64,000 nucleotides of DNA from Caldanaerobacter subterraneus (GCF_004345675.1 NZ_SLWU01000008.1:41450-105449), one strand, 5' to 3'. Shown: positions 34,677-44,618, counted from the stretch's first letter. Made by a program: numbers and translations. The notes: a model not told the origin generated them from the letters alone.

Positions 34677-36067
34677 ATGAAAACTTTATAGGCTTTGTAA
34701 GCCATGTACACATCCACTTTGGAAGACAATTCATAAGGCGCGTGCATGCTCAAAAGAGCCACGCCGCAGTCCAACACTTCCATCCCGTAATTAGCTGCAT
34801 ATTGAGCTACAGTGCCGCCGCCTCCCATGTCAACCTTCCCTAGTTCTCCCATCTGCCAGATTACTCCATTTTCATTGAAAAGCCTTCTAACTTTCCCCAC
34901 AAACTCTGCATTTGCATCATTGGATCCAGCTTTTCCTCTCACCCCAGTGTATTTTGTTATGCATACACCCTTACCAAAATAAGCTGTGTTTTGTTTTTCA
35001 CTCACTTCAGCATACGTCGGGTCAAAAGCAGCATTTACATCTGCAGAGAGCATTTCAGAGTTTGCCATAAGTCTCCTTAGTTTTATATCAGTACTGCCCT
35101 CATATTTTTCAAGGATTTCTGCAATGGCGTTTTCAAAAAACCTTGACTGCAAACCTGTATTTCCCATGCTTCCTACTTCTTCTTTATCTGCAAATATAGC
35201 AACAGCAGTCCTTTCAGGAACTCCTATCTCCAGGATAGCTTTCAGGGAAGTGTAAGCAGAGACTCTGTCATCCTGCCCGTAAGCTGCAATCATACTTCTG
35301 TCAAAACCTACATCTCTTGGTTTGTAAGCGGGAACTAGTTCTAATTCAGCGCTTAATAAATCTTCTTCTACTATGCCGTACTTCTCATTTAAATATTTGA
35401 GTATACTCGGTTTTACACTTACTTCCTCAGACAGCGGTATACTTCCCACTACTGCATTTAAAGCTTCCCCTGTCACCACTTCCGACGCTTTCTTTTCCAT
35501 TTGGTCTTTCCCTAAATGGGGCAGTAAATCAGTTATGTAAAGTACAGGGTCGTTCTCGTCTTCCCCCACCACTATATTTATCTTTTCTCCGTTTGACTTT
35601 ACAATTACGCCGTGAAGCGCCAGAGGTATTGTAACCCATTGATATTTCTTAATGCCTCCGTAGTAGTGGGTTTTAAAAAGCGCTAATCCGCCTTCTTCAT
35701 ACAGAGGATTGGGCTTTAAATCTATTCGAGGAGAATCTATGTGGGAGGCTACGGCTTTAATACCCTTTTGCATGGACTCTTTCCCAATTACAGCTAAGAC
35801 TACTGATTTCCCTTTGTTGTTGTAGTACACTTTGCTGCCTGGTTTCAAATTTGTAGCTTTTTCAATGTCAATAAAGCCGTGTTCTTCCGCAATTTTAATT
35901 ATCTTCTCCGCTGTTTCCCTTTCAGTTTTGCACTCTGCCATAAATTCTTTATAGCCTTCTGCAAACTCAAATACTTTTTCCCTCTCCTCACTGGAAATTT
36001 TAGTCCATACATCCACATTTTTATACCCCAGTCTCTTTTCAATTTCCTTCAGATCTTTTTCTTCCAA
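34664..36067 (-). CDS. M18-family aminopeptidase
   Basis: 467-residue zinc aminopeptidase of family M18 (aminopeptidase I). Metal and catalytic motifs: ASHIDSPRID, DQDDR-like (YGQDDRVSAY), ADKEEVGSMGNTG, and HAPYELSSKVDVY near the end. Length and layout match bacterial M18 enzymes; cytoplasmic, with no signal peptide. Stands alone between two transcription units. Confidence 0.92.
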   Translation of the reverse strand: MEEKDLKEIEKRLGYKNVDVWTKISSEEREKVFEFAEGYKEFMAECKTERETAEKIIKIAEEHGFIDIEKATNLKPGSKVYYNNKGKSVVLAVIGKESMQKGIKAVASHIDSPRIDLKPNPLYEEGGLALFKTHYYGGIKKYQWVTIPLALHGVIVKSNGEKINIVVGEDENDPVLYITDLLPHLGKDQMEKKASEVVTGEALNAVVGSIPLSEEVSVKPSILKYLNEKYGIVEEDLLSAELELVPAYKPRDVGFDRSMIAAYGQDDRVSAYTSLKAILEIGVPERTAVAIFADKEEVGSMGNTGLQSRFFENAIAEILEKYEGSTDIKLRRLMANSEMLSADVNAAFDPTYAEVSEKQNTAYFGKGVCITKYTGVRGKAGSNDANAEFVGKVRRLFNENGVIWQMGELGKVDMGGGGTVAQYAANYGMEVLDCGVALLSMHAPYELSSKVDVYMAYKAYKVFMEKD

Positions 36068-36159
36068 TTACATTACCCCCCGCTGCTTTTAATATTGAAA
36101 CATCCATCTATAATATTATTCCCTTTTTGAATAAAAGTCAAATTTAGCCTTGTAAAGGA

Positions 36160-36786
36160 TTAACTCTGTAAAATCGTCTGATTTTTGAGCATATAAATTG
36201 CAGCCTGCGTTCTGTCCTTGACACCCAGTTTGCGGAAAATATTGTAGACGTGATTTTTCACAGTTTTTTCGCTTAAAAATAGTTTCTGTGCGATCTCTTT
36301 ATTGCTGTATCCTTGAGAGAGCAACTTGAGTATTTCTATCTCGCGGGGAGTAAGTTCTTTTCTTAATAATTCCTCATTCGAATCCTCTATCTCTTGCATG
36401 AGAGAAGGATGAATGTACACTCCACCACTGTAAATTGTGCGGACAGCCTTTATAAGGTCATCATACTCAGCATCCTTTAATATGTAACCTTCCACTCCTA
36501 ACTTCAAAGCCTCAACCAAGTATTCTTTGTCATTGTAAATAGTCAAAAACAGTATTTTGCTGGGATGTTTTTCTGCCTTCAATTTTTTCGCTGCTGTTAT
36601 GCCATTCATTACAGGCATATTTATGTCCATCAAAATTATGTCAGGAGAAAGTTCTTTAGCAAGCCTGTAAGCTTCCTCACCATTTGAAGCTTGGGATATC
36701 ACTCTTATATCCTTCTCAAGTTCTATCAGCTGGACAAGTCCTTTTCTTATGAGAGCGTGGTCATCAGCCACTAGCAACCGAATCAT
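36160..36786 (-). CDS. NarL/FixJ-type response regulator (DegU-like)
   Basis: 208 residues from ATG 36786 (AGGGGTG before it). Receiver domain with phospho-acceptor Asp54 (IILMDINMPVMNG), and a LuxR-type HTH (LTPREIEILKLLSQGYSNKEIAQKLFLSEKTVKNHV). The gene overlaps the histidine kinase gene by about 22 nt, so they form a pair. Its targets cannot be read from the sequence. Confidence 0.93.
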   Translation of the reverse strand: MIRLLVADDHALIRKGLVQLIELEKDIRVISQASNGEEAYRLAKELSPDIILMDINMPVMNGITAAKKLKAEKHPSKILFLTIYNDKEYLVEALKLGVEGYILKDAEYDDLIKAVRTIYSGGVYIHPSLMQEIEDSNEELLRKELTPREIEILKLLSQGYSNKEIAQKLFLSEKTVKNHVYNIFRKLGVKDRTQAAIYMLKNQTILQS

Positions 36787-37930
36787 CCTCAACACCCCTT
36801 ACAGGAATGGAAATGTAAATTTGAGTCCCTTTGCCTTTGAAACTGCTTATCTCAAACTTTCCATTCAAAATTTCCACCCTCTCCCTCATCCCCATAAGGC
36901 CATATCCCTGTCCTATCTTTTCTTTGTCAAATCCTATCCCATCGTCTTTTATGATTATGCTTACAAATTTCATCCCAAACTCAAACTTAATTGAAGCAGT
37001 CTTTGCCCTGGAATGCTTTTTTATATTTGTGAGGGCTTCCTGCACCACGCGAAAACATGTGACCTCAATCTCTGGACTCAACCTCTGGTAATCTGAAAGC
37101 ACAGTAAAATCAACATGTATCCCGGTCTCTTCTTCAAAATTCTTTATGTACCTGGACAAAGCGGGTACAAGGCCTAAATCGTCCAATGCAGAAGGTCTCA
37201 AATCGTAGATTATCTTTCTGACTTCCTTCAAAGACTGCTGGACAATTTCTTTTAAATTTTTGAGTTCTAACCTTGCCTGCTCCACATCCTTTGTGATTAA
37301 CTTTTCACATAATTCTGACTTTAAAAGAACATTTGCCATTGCTTGAGCCGGTCCATCGTGAATCTCTCTTGCAATTCTTTTCCTTTCTTCCTCTTGGGCC
37401 TCAATGATCTTCACGCTCAAAGCCTGCTTGTCCTTGAGTTGCTCCAGCTGTAGGTTCATCGCCTTCAAATCTCCATTCAAATAATTTAAAGCTATGTTTA
37501 TCTGGGAAGATAACTTTTCAGCCTTTTCTATAATGGCTTTCGTATCAAGAAGCTTCCTCTCTAGTTCATTTCTCCTCTCTATAAGCTCCTTTTCTTCTCT
37601 CCTTTTTAGAGCCAACTCTATCTGCGCCTCTTTTGCCTCCTCATAAGCTTCTTTTATTGCCTGCTCAGAGAGGTGACCAAACTGTTTGCTCACCAAAGCC
37701 AATTTCAGTCGACATTTTTTTTCTTTTTTCTCACACATTTCCACTTCTTTTATGACGTTGATCACCTGAACTTTAAGTTCTTCTAGCTGTGCTTCCAGCT
37801 TTCTAGCTTCCTCTTTTGCTTTTTCAAGGATCTCAAAAATCTGTTGCTTGCTGCTTTCAATGACTTCAATAGTCTTTTCTACAATGTTTTCTAATCTTTT
37901 TTTATACAGGACTTCACTACTTTGAGTCAT
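36764..37930 (-). CDS. DegS-like sensor histidine kinase (HisKA_3)
   Basis: 388 residues, no membrane segment. Residues about 1-180 are a long coiled-coil sensor (as in DegS), then the HisKA_3 box RIAREIHDGPAQAMANV with phospho-His191, and a C-terminal ATPase with the G box DDGIGFDKEKIGQGYGLMGMRERV. ATG 37930 follows AGGAGGTGAGATGA. Overlaps the response-regulator gene. Cytoplasmic sensing, possibly of redox or metabolic state, is inferred from the absence of membrane helices. Confidence 0.93.
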   Translation of the reverse strand: MTQSSEVLYKKRLENIVEKTIEVIESSKQQIFEILEKAKEEARKLEAQLEELKVQVINVIKEVEMCEKKEKKCRLKLALVSKQFGHLSEQAIKEAYEEAKEAQIELALKRREEKELIERRNELERKLLDTKAIIEKAEKLSSQINIALNYLNGDLKAMNLQLEQLKDKQALSVKIIEAQEEERKRIAREIHDGPAQAMANVLLKSELCEKLITKDVEQARLELKNLKEIVQQSLKEVRKIIYDLRPSALDDLGLVPALSRYIKNFEEETGIHVDFTVLSDYQRLSPEIEVTCFRVVQEALTNIKKHSRAKTASIKFEFGMKFVSIIIKDDGIGFDKEKIGQGYGLMGMRERVEILNGKFEISSFKGKGTQIYISIPVRGVEDDSVASG

Positions 37931-38023
37931 TCATCTCACCTCCTGAGCCCATTGTTTTAATAATTCGACAAAAAAGTAAAAAATCCTGCATTTTGAAGAA
38001 AAAAATGCTAAACTTGAAGAAGG

Positions 38024-38049
38024 CAAAAAAAATACCCTAAACGGGTATT
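38024..38049 (-). terminator. Terminator after tRNA-Ala
   Basis: AATACCC-GTTTA-GGGTATT followed by a run of T on the minus strand, about 80 nt past the tRNA 3' end. Confidence 0.75.
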
Positions 38050-38128
38050 ACAGTTCGTTGACAAAGTTTTTATCTTCCACAATCTAAAATACCCCTTGAG
38101 GATATCAGATACCCATCAAATAAAAAAA

Positions 38129-38204
38129 TGGTGGAGACGAGGAGATTCGAACTCCCGACCCCCTGCTTGCAAGGCAGGTGCTCTCCCAACTGAGCTACGT
38201 CCCC
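38129..38204 (-). tRNA. tRNA-Ala (anticodon TGC)
   Basis: 76 nt with a full cloverleaf and encoded CCA. Acceptor GGGGACG/CGTCTCC (one G-T pair), D arm GCTC..GAGC, anticodon loop CTTGCAA, T loop TTCGAAT. Confidence 0.97.
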
Positions 38205-38220
38205 ACTTCACACGTTTTTT

Positions 38221-38249
38221 ATTATATCAGCTTCTCGACAAAATTTCAA
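38221..38249 (-). promoter_or_regulatory. Promoter of tRNA-Ala
   Basis: TTGAAA (38249-38244), 17-nt spacer, perfect TATAAT (38226-38221), 16 nt before the tRNA 5' end. Confidence 0.8.
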
Positions 38250-38252
38250 TAG

Positions 38253-38957
38253 TCATTTCTTGATTTCCACTTTCGAATCAGAAGGCTGGGGAACTGGAAC
38301 AGTAAATTTATCCCCGTTGACATCAACATAGCTTGCCGGCACATCTCCAACTATTATGCTTTCAGCAATAGGCATGTGCAAGGTGACCTGCACTTCGTCT
38401 GATGTCAAGGGGGCAATTATCCTTATAGTGGTGCGTATGTCCAAATAAATCCTGTGCCTTGTTTGATTTATTCCTGCCGGCTCAAATTGAGAGCTAAAGT
38501 CCACATCAACTGCCCCGACAGGCAAAAGGCCAACTTTTATTCTGGGCCCTACATTTGCAAATAAATCACTGGAAAACACGGACCCCAAAGGGATTTTTGC
38601 ATATAAAGGCCCTATACTATTCAAATTTTCTTTGACTTCTCTCGTGATTTTTGAAGCCAAAAGATTCATCTCAATCGTATTAGCCTGAAGCATCGAAACT
38701 TTTCCGTTGTTGTCTGTTCTAACATAAACCAAGTCTTTGTACTCTATCCCTTTGAGCACTCTTTCATTTATAGCATCGTTTATGGTATTCACTGCTGTCT
38801 CTTTTGCCAGAGTTTCACTTACAGCAATTATCGCCGGCTTTAATCTGTATTCCGTAAAATAATAGAAAAAAATTAGTGCTACAATGGTGTAAATCAAATA
38901 TATGTAAAGGCCTTTTACTCTCCTATAACCCCACTTTTTCCTCCTCAACAAAAACAC
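38253..38957 (-). CDS. yunB: Sporulation protein YunB
   Basis: About 230 residues: a basic N-terminus, one transmembrane helix (residues about 18-36, YIYLIYTIVALIFFYYF), then an extracytoplasmic domain with KPAIIAVSETLAKETA, ERVLKGIEYKDLV and GPRIKVGLLPVGAVDVDFSS, which match YunB. The Bacillus protein is sigma-E controlled and linked to spore formation. The start is uncertain: GTG 38957 falls in the SD, and TTG 38951 or 38948 has GGGGAGG before it. That SD is inside a hairpin (38961-38982). Confidence 0.88.
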   Translation of the reverse strand: MFLLRRKKWGYRRVKGLYIYLIYTIVALIFFYYFTEYRLKPAIIAVSETLAKETAVNTINDAINERVLKGIEYKDLVYVRTDNNGKVSMLQANTIEMNLLASKITREVKENLNSIGPLYAKIPLGSVFSSDLFANVGPRIKVGLLPVGAVDVDFSSQFEPAGINQTRHRIYLDIRTTIRIIAPLTSDEVQVTLHMPIAESIIVGDVPASYVDVNGDKFTVPVPQPSDSKVEIKK

Positions 38958-38960
38958 CTC

Positions 38961-38982
38961 CCCTACAATTTTATGTAGGGGA
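38961..38982 (-). promoter_or_regulatory. Hairpin covering the yunB Shine-Dalgarno
   Basis: CCCCTACA-TAAAAT-TGTAGGGG, a perfect 8-bp stem whose 3' arm includes the GGGG of the yunB SD (GGGGAGG). It lies 7 nt after the DUF523 stop, so it could also mark the end of that transcript. Translational masking is an inference. Confidence 0.5.
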
Positions 38983-38989
38983 AGCTGTT

Positions 38990-39427
38990 TTACTCACTCT
39001 TTTTTGTTTTTTCGCAAAATTCCACTTCCGTCATCACTCTTATTCCATTTTGTTTTAAAATCCTTGTAGTTATCCCGTCGCCTTCAATCAATCTACCGGA
39101 AAAGGTCCCGTCGTATATCTGCCCACATCCACAAGAAGGGCTTTTGGCTTTAAAAATTGCCTCTTTTATACCGTAAAGCTCAGCTATTTTTAAAGTCTCA
39201 TACGCTCCTCTGTAAAAATTCTCAGTGACTTCCTCTCCCTTAACATTAAAAACTCTATCTCCCCTTATCTCAGAAGGAAGTCTAGGAGTTGGAAGCCCCC
39301 CTAACTGCTCAGGGCAAACCAAAATAGCTTTGCCTTCCCTTACTAAATTTTTTATCTCTTCTCTTTCATTGTTGCCGCCGTCATATTTGCAGTTTATCCC
39401 TGCCAAACAGGCACTCACAAGGTACAT
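38990..39427 (-). CDS. DUF523 family protein
   Basis: 145 residues: MYLVSACLAGINCKYDGGNN, CPEQLGGLPTPR, and AIFKAKSPSCGCGQIYDGTF. The conserved cysteines (SACLAG, CPEQ, SPSCGCG) define DUF523, of unknown function but possibly metal- or sulfur-related. ATG 39427 is chosen for its GGAGGGGACTT site; the longer frame to 39487 overlaps mutS2. Follows mutS2 by 10 nt. Confidence 0.9.
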   Translation of the reverse strand: MYLVSACLAGINCKYDGGNNEREEIKNLVREGKAILVCPEQLGGLPTPRLPSEIRGDRVFNVKGEEVTENFYRGAYETLKIAELYGIKEAIFKAKSPSCGCGQIYDGTFSGRLIEGDGITTRILKQNGIRVMTEVEFCEKTKKSE

Positions 39428-39437
39428 AAGTCCCCTC

Positions 39438-41810
39438 CTATCTGCTGTGCAATTCAACAATGGTGACACCATCACCGCCCTCACCATATCTGCCTAGCCT
39501 AAAGGATTTTACATACTTACTATTTCTTAAAAATTTGGCAATTCCCGTCCTCAAAACTCCTGTACCCCTTCCGTGTATTATAGTCACTTGATTAAGCCCT
39601 GCCAGATACGCATCGTCAATGTATTTTTCCACTTCCAAAAGAGCATCGTCCAAAGTCATACCTCTGACATCAAGAGAGGGGCTTATCGACTTTGCCTTTT
39701 CATTGATAAACCTGCTGTAACCCTTTTTCACTTCTTCCTGTTCCTGCTCTTCTTTGACTCTCAAATTGCTTATGTAAACTGTCATCTTCAAAATTCCCGC
39801 CTGCACTTCAACATTTCCTGATGCATCCGGTGGAGAGAGAACAATTCCATTTTGGTCTAATGGGACAATATAAACAGTCTGTCCAGCTTTTAAAGAATCA
39901 GGGATTTTGCCATAAGAAAATTCCTTAGGTTTTAAAACCTCTTCTTCCAACTCTTCTAGATTTTTCTTGATCTTCTCCCTTATTTCCTGTATCGCCCTGT
40001 CTTTGTTTTTCTCTTTTTCTTCTGCCTCTTTTATCCTCTTTATTACTTCCTCTGCAGTCTGCTTTGCTTCTTTAATTATCTCCCTAGCTTTTTCTTTAGC
40101 CTCTTTCAATATTTTATCTTTTTGAGATTCGAGCTTTCTCTTCTCCTTTTCTAATTCCTCTTTTAAGACTTCCACTTCTTTTTTTAGCCTTTCTACTTCC
40201 TGATAAGCATTTTCTAGATCTTTTCTTTTTTCTTCTACGTCTTTAATGACATCCTCAAACCTTATGGCCTCACCAGACATGTAGCTCTTGGCATTTTCAA
40301 TTATTTCCTCTGAAAGCCCAAGCCTTCTTGAAATCTCAAAAGCATTGCTCCTTCCAGGAATACCTATGATAAGCCTGTAAGTAGGCCGTAAGGTCTCCAC
40401 ATCAAACTCGACACTGGCATTTTCCACGCCCTTGGTCTTCAAGGCGTACTGCTTGAGCTCACTGTAATGGGTGGTGGCTATTGTCCTGCATCCTGTCCTG
40501 TGGAGAAAGTCCAAGATGCTCATAGCAAGTGCAGAACCTTCAAGAGGGTCAGTCCCTGCCCCCAACTCATCCAAAAGCACCAAAGAATTCTTATTGACCT
40601 TTTTAAGAATACTCACTATATTTGTCATGTGAGAAGAAAAGGTGCTCAAACTTTGCTCAATGCTCTGCTCATCGCCTATGTCCACAAAGACATCTTCGAA
40701 TATGGAAATCTGGGATTTCTCTTCTGCAGGAATGTTTATTCCTGCCATCGCCATCAAAGTCAAAAGCCCTACTGTCTTTAAAGTGACAGTTTTACCTCCT
40801 GTGTTAGGACCTGTAATTACCAAGGTAGTAAACTCTCTTCCTATGTGTATGTCTATTGGAACGACTTTCTCAGGGTCTATCAAAGGATGGCGCGCTTTTT
40901 TGAGATTTACATACCCTGAAGTATTTAGCTCAGGCCTTGAAGCTTTTATCTTTATTGAATAACGGGCTTTTGCAAATAGGAAATCCAGTTCAGATACCAC
41001 TTCAACATCTTTGAAAATAGCTTCAGCATTCTTCTTAACTTCTTGAGAAAGTTCAAAAAGTATCCTTTCTATCTCCTTCTGCTCCTTTAATTCTAACTCC
41101 CTCAATTCATTGTTTAAATCTACTACTTGGATAGGCTCGATGAACAAAGTAGCCCCTGTGGAAGACTGGTCGTGTATTATGCCTTTAAACACATTCCTGT
41201 ATTCCTGTTTTACTGGCACGACATATCTTCCCTGTCTCATTGTTATTATTGGCTCTTGAAGTTCTTTTTGCCTTGTAGAAATTATAGAATTTAAAGTAGA
41301 CTTTATCTTCTCATTTATTGATGCCTTCTGCCTCCTTATTGCTTTCAAAACCGGAGAGGCTTCATCTGAGATCTCATCTTCAGAAATCACCGTATTCTCA
41401 ATCTTCTCCTTTAAACTTTTTAGAGGAACAAGCCTTTTATCAAATTCTTTAAGCAATAAAAAGTCTTCCCTGTCATACAGCGATTTAAAGTGGGCCTTGA
41501 CTTCCTCCACAAGGCTGAGAAAATTTTTAATACCTAAAAGTTCCCTGTTGTAGAGGATGTAATCAATCTGCGCTTTTTTTACATGCTCTCTTATGTCTTG
41601 AAAAGAAAAAGATATATCCCCATAGGAATAGATAAATTTCACTGCCTCATTGAGCAAGTCTAATTCAAATTCTATTGCCTTTAAATCTTTTTTTATCTCT
41701 ATGTCAAAAACTTTTTCTCTCCCAAGCTCTGAGTCGCATTCATTCGCAATTAGCTTAACTATTTTGTCAAACTCAAGGCTTTTTAAAGTTTTTTCCCTCA
41801 TTCCCTTCAT
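39438..41810 (-). CDS. mutS2: Endonuclease MutS2
   Basis: 790 residues. MutS-type core and ATPase (Walker A ITGPNTGGKTVTLK, LVLLDELGAGTDPLEGSALA, TTHYSELK), a long coiled-coil connector (about 510-640) and a C-terminal Smr nuclease domain (LDVRGMTLDDALLEVEKYID...VTIIHGRGTGVLR). No mismatch-recognition domain I, as expected for MutS2, which acts on recombination intermediates or collided ribosomes rather than mismatches. Begins 2 nt after the U32 gene. Confidence 0.96.
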   Translation of the reverse strand: MKGMREKTLKSLEFDKIVKLIANECDSELGREKVFDIEIKKDLKAIEFELDLLNEAVKFIYSYGDISFSFQDIREHVKKAQIDYILYNRELLGIKNFLSLVEEVKAHFKSLYDREDFLLLKEFDKRLVPLKSLKEKIENTVISEDEISDEASPVLKAIRRQKASINEKIKSTLNSIISTRQKELQEPIITMRQGRYVVPVKQEYRNVFKGIIHDQSSTGATLFIEPIQVVDLNNELRELELKEQKEIERILFELSQEVKKNAEAIFKDVEVVSELDFLFAKARYSIKIKASRPELNTSGYVNLKKARHPLIDPEKVVPIDIHIGREFTTLVITGPNTGGKTVTLKTVGLLTLMAMAGINIPAEEKSQISIFEDVFVDIGDEQSIEQSLSTFSSHMTNIVSILKKVNKNSLVLLDELGAGTDPLEGSALAMSILDFLHRTGCRTIATTHYSELKQYALKTKGVENASVEFDVETLRPTYRLIIGIPGRSNAFEISRRLGLSEEIIENAKSYMSGEAIRFEDVIKDVEEKRKDLENAYQEVERLKKEVEVLKEELEKEKRKLESQKDKILKEAKEKAREIIKEAKQTAEEVIKRIKEAEEKEKNKDRAIQEIREKIKKNLEELEEEVLKPKEFSYGKIPDSLKAGQTVYIVPLDQNGIVLSPPDASGNVEVQAGILKMTVYISNLRVKEEQEQEEVKKGYSRFINEKAKSISPSLDVRGMTLDDALLEVEKYIDDAYLAGLNQVTIIHGRGTGVLRTGIAKFLRNSKYVKSFRLGRYGEGGDGVTIVELHSR

Positions 41811-41812
41811 GA

Positions 41813-44167
41813 CTACAAAACTCCTCTGTAAAAATGTCCTTTGGTATAGTTTCCCTCTGGAACCTCAATTTTTTCTCCTTCTAATGCTTTTATATGCATT
41901 TGTAAAATTTTTTCTATTTCCTCATCTTCTTCTATTGTATCATTTATTCTGAGAAAAGAAAGGCCGGATTTTTTCAGCTCTTCCATGTGATTTGCCATAA
42001 AGAGCACATCCCCATTTAAAATCTGAATCCTGCAAAAACCATTGCTCTTTATAGGCATCAATTTACCTTTCCTGTCTTTAAGAAAATAGTAACCCTTTTC
42101 GCATTTTGCCCTGTCGCAACCCACTAAATTTCTTATAGGGCAGTATTCCGTAGTCATAAGAGGAAGGTGACCATATATCACTGCCTCAAACTTTATATCG
42201 CTTCTTTTTGCAATGTCTTTCATCTGCTCAAGCGTAAGTTCATAAGAAAGGGTCACAGCGTAAGCATTAAAATACTCTACAGCAAGGCTGTTGAAAACAT
42301 TGAGAGGATAATCAATAAACAGTCTAAAGTCACTATTTTTTAAAATATGATAAAGCCCCAAATTGGAAACAAGGATATTCCGTATATCCAATTCTCTTAA
42401 AAGCCGCAATTGCCTTTCAATATCTTTCATCTCTTCTCTTAAAATTGAAGGAAAAGCAGCAACAAGTACAGTATCTTTTCCTTCCAGCAATTTAACTGCT
42501 TGTTTTAAGATACTTTCATTGAGTTTGTAATCAAAATAAACATACTGTATCCCCAGAGATGCTGCGATTTCTAGATGATTTAATTTATCAGTGTAGAAGG
42601 TCAAAACTGGACTTTCACTCTTTTCCCTTCCCTCTGGAAGCTTAACTTTTTTCTGTAGCTTTTCCCTTTGATAGAAAGCCAATTTTTTTAACTTTAATTC
42701 ATATATTGCCTTCCTTCTTGTCTCCTTAATGTCCTTTACAGGCATGAAAAGCCCTTTATCTAAACTTACAACTACTTTCTCAGGATAAAAAGGCGTATCG
42801 CCAATCTGAGACAACTTGTCCTTTAGAAAATCCTCTTCTATAGAAACCTTTTTAGCTACCTGCGGAATACTTCCACTGTTCGCTTCCCCAAAGAAAATTC
42901 CATCTTCTACTCTAACTACAAAAGGCATCTCTTTTTTCAATTCTGCATAAATTTTCACAGGAACCTTTTTCTCTGGCAAATTTTTTAAACTTTCATTTAA
43001 AAGGTAATCGTAAGTTTTATTCAAAATATCTTTTTCTTTGGGGTAAAAATCCAAATAAAGGGTCACTATCTCCCCTTTAAAAGCCACATCTACTTTCTGC
43101 CCATTTTTTATGATTTCCTGTATCCTGTGCCCTTTTTCTCCCTTTGAATCAGAAATCCCATCTCCCTTTCTTATGTCTTGAAGAAGCCTTACTTTTACTT
43201 CTCTCCCTTTGGTTTTTACTACCTCCGCAACAGGCACCCCTATATTCTTAGGAGTAACATAGCTCATCTTGGAAGGCTTTCTCTCAAACAAATACCCCGT
43301 AGAAAAACCTCTATTGAAGACTTTAGCCATTTCTTCCATGGCTTTAGTACTATCAAAAGCTCTCTCTTCGTAATAACTGTCTATGGCATCTCTGTAAGCT
43401 TTCACAACAGAAGCGACGTATTCCGGACTTTTCATCCTTCCCTCAATCTTAAAAGAAGAAACGCCTGCTTCAATAAGGAGAGGTATATGTTCAATTGTGC
43501 ACAAATCCGCCATACTCAGAAGGTGCAAATTCTCTTTTAAAATATTCCCTTCCTTGTTGACTAAAGAATACTTCAAACGGCAGGGTTGAGCACATCTCCC
43601 TCTGTTGCCGCTTCTCCCTCCTATGAGGCTGCTCATAAAGCACTGACCTGAATAGCTGACGCACATCGCCCCGTGAACAAAAACCTCTACATTTATAGGG
43701 GAATTGGAAGCAATATCTTTTATTTCTTTAAGAGTCAATTCCCTTGATAAAATAACCCTGGACACACCTTTTTCAGCTAATTCCCGCACGCCTTCCAGGT
43801 TATGTACTGTCATCTGCGTACTGGCGTGCACTTCAAAATCCGGATAATTTTCTCTTAAAAATTTCAGCACTCCTAAATCTTGCACTATAACAGCGTCTAC
43901 CCCAATTGAGTATAAAAAGTCAATGTACTCTACAAGTTTATCCATTTCTTCGTTTAATATCAAAGTGTTGACAGTCACATAAACCTTAACATCCCTCAAA
44001 TGACAAAACTCTAAAGCTTTCTCAAGGTCCTCATAATCAAAATTAGGGGCATAAGCTCTTGCCCCAAAATTCTTGCCTCCCAAATAAACGGCATCACAGC
44101 CTGCATTTACAGCATTTAAAAGCGCATTATAATCCCCTGCCGGTGCCAATAGTTCAACCCTTTTCAT
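41813..44167 (-). CDS. U32-family peptidase / RlhA-YrrO-like protein
   Basis: 784 residues from ATG 44167 (AAAGGTGG just before), starting MKRVELLAPAGDYNALLNAV. Peptidase_U32 signature EVFVHGAMCVSYSGQCFMSS, with the four cysteines of a 4Fe-4S site typical of the tRNA/rRNA-hydroxylating members (GRCAQPCRLKY, and CPIRNLVGCDRAKCEKGYY). A collagenase-like C-terminal half is present, making this the long form. Such proteins are linked to hydroxylation of rRNA or tRNA rather than proteolysis. It lies between zapA and mutS2, a common Firmicutes order. Confidence 0.9.
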   Translation of the reverse strand: MKRVELLAPAGDYNALLNAVNAGCDAVYLGGKNFGARAYAPNFDYEDLEKALEFCHLRDVKVYVTVNTLILNEEMDKLVEYIDFLYSIGVDAVIVQDLGVLKFLRENYPDFEVHASTQMTVHNLEGVRELAEKGVSRVILSRELTLKEIKDIASNSPINVEVFVHGAMCVSYSGQCFMSSLIGGRSGNRGRCAQPCRLKYSLVNKEGNILKENLHLLSMADLCTIEHIPLLIEAGVSSFKIEGRMKSPEYVASVVKAYRDAIDSYYEERAFDSTKAMEEMAKVFNRGFSTGYLFERKPSKMSYVTPKNIGVPVAEVVKTKGREVKVRLLQDIRKGDGISDSKGEKGHRIQEIIKNGQKVDVAFKGEIVTLYLDFYPKEKDILNKTYDYLLNESLKNLPEKKVPVKIYAELKKEMPFVVRVEDGIFFGEANSGSIPQVAKKVSIEEDFLKDKLSQIGDTPFYPEKVVVSLDKGLFMPVKDIKETRRKAIYELKLKKLAFYQREKLQKKVKLPEGREKSESPVLTFYTDKLNHLEIAASLGIQYVYFDYKLNESILKQAVKLLEGKDTVLVAAFPSILREEMKDIERQLRLLRELDIRNILVSNLGLYHILKNSDFRLFIDYPLNVFNSLAVEYFNAYAVTLSYELTLEQMKDIAKRSDIKFEAVIYGHLPLMTTEYCPIRNLVGCDRAKCEKGYYFLKDRKGKLMPIKSNGFCRIQILNGDVLFMANHMEELKKSGLSFLRINDTIEEDEEIEKILQMHIKALEGEKIEVPEGNYTKGHFYRGVL

Positions 44168-44177
44168 CCAACCACCT

Positions 44178-44552
44178 TTACTTTTCTTGGTCAAATGTTT
44201 CTAAAAACTGCCTGAACTCTTCTTCTGTCTCCAAAAGTTTATTTACAGTATTTTCTAGCTCTTGTTCCAGCTCTTTTATCCGCCTATTTTTTTCTTCTAA
44301 TTCTGTCTTCAACGAAAGCAGCTCTTTTTTTATTGCATTGTTTTCCTCCTTAGACATGAAAAGCTCATCAGCAATGTTCAAAGACGCAAGTAGAAATAAC
44401 TGAAGCTGTGAAAGATTTTTATGGCTCTGCATCAATTCCTTAATTACATTGTCTACATAATTTGCAAGTTTTATTACATGCTCTTCGGGATAATCGGACT
44501 TTAAAATATACTCATTGCCATTAATCGTTACACTAACCCTGTTTAACTCCAC
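44178..44552 (-). CDS. zapA: Cell division protein ZapA
   Basis: 124 residues: N-terminal VSVTINGNEYILKSDYPEEHVIKLANYVDNVIKELM typical of ZapA, and a C-terminal coiled coil (ELEEKNRRIKELEQELEN). It crosslinks FtsZ filaments. Located between pheT and the U32/mutS2 genes, as in other clostridia. Confidence 0.93.
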   Translation of the reverse strand: MELNRVSVTINGNEYILKSDYPEEHVIKLANYVDNVIKELMQSHKNLSQLQLFLLASLNIADELFMSKEENNAIKKELLSLKTELEEKNRRIKELEQELENTVNKLLETEEEFRQFLETFDQEK

Positions 44553-44618
44553 AGAAACATCCCCTTAATCCTTTGTTATTCTATTTATTTCTACATAAAA
44601 AGCAATTTTCCTTCTTTT

